Below, piece after piece: positions 6,648-6,660 of a DNA stretch of 6,660 nucleotides (positions within the stretch are counted from its first letter, which is position 1; the number at the start of each line of letters is the position of its first letter). The notes beneath the pieces were generated by a model. That model was given only the letters and a program-made list of their open reading frames with translations. It did not search any database and was not told the DNA's origin. Location of the stretch: NCBI GenBank assembly GCA_947177595.1, contig CAMWUZ010000089.1, positions 1 to 6,660 on the forward strand. The letters run 5' to 3'. Source of the DNA: an uncultured Porphyromonadaceae bacterium. GTDB taxonomy: Bacteria; Bacteroidota; Bacteroidia; Bacteroidales; Muribaculaceae. A program made the position numbers and the translations under genes.

Positions 6648-6660
6648 GGCAAGGGGGCGG

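Overview
The window looks like chromosomal DNA of a Bacteroidales bacterium, possibly a gut lineage such as Bacteroides, Parabacteroides or Muribaculaceae; the genus cannot be fixed from sequence alone. Three things point there. The left gene is a DUF2723/TMEM260-like multispanning protein of the type common in Bacteroidota. All three promoter regions fit the Bacteroidota pattern (TTTG, 19-21 bp, TAnnTTTG). The ArgR and ArgC sequences resemble Bacteroides homologues, and the start codons lack strong Shine-Dalgarno sequences.

Layout. From the left edge to 2671, minus strand, lies the first 890 codons of a large DUF2723 membrane protein whose C-terminus is outside the window. A 228-bp divergent intergenic region (2672-2899) carries a promoter for each direction plus a direct repeat resembling ArgR operator halves. 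On the plus strand, argR (2900-3412) and an argC homologue (3419-4360) are 6 bp apart and form a two-gene operon. Six bases after argC ends, the minus-strand gene dnaG (primase, 4367-6565) ends convergently. Right of dnaG are its promoter, almost touching the start codon, and a GC-rich hairpin (6611-6647), then the window edge.

Most interesting point. The argC homologue is an intact 313-codon frame, but it appears to have lost the chemistry of N-acetyl-gamma-glutamyl-phosphate reductase. The catalytic Cys of the PGC(Y/F)AT motif is Pro135, a three-base codon change. The GxGYxxG nucleotide motif is GGDSDVAG, YGLPE is YALAE, and the HxHxPE catalytic-His motif is HEEIEE. The partner ArgR has GTIAGADT where the family usually has GTIAGDDT, losing one of the two aspartates known to contact the corepressor arginine. 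Together they suggest an orphan argR-argC pair repurposed away from ordinary arginine synthesis and control. That interpretation is inference; the substitutions are visible in the sequence.
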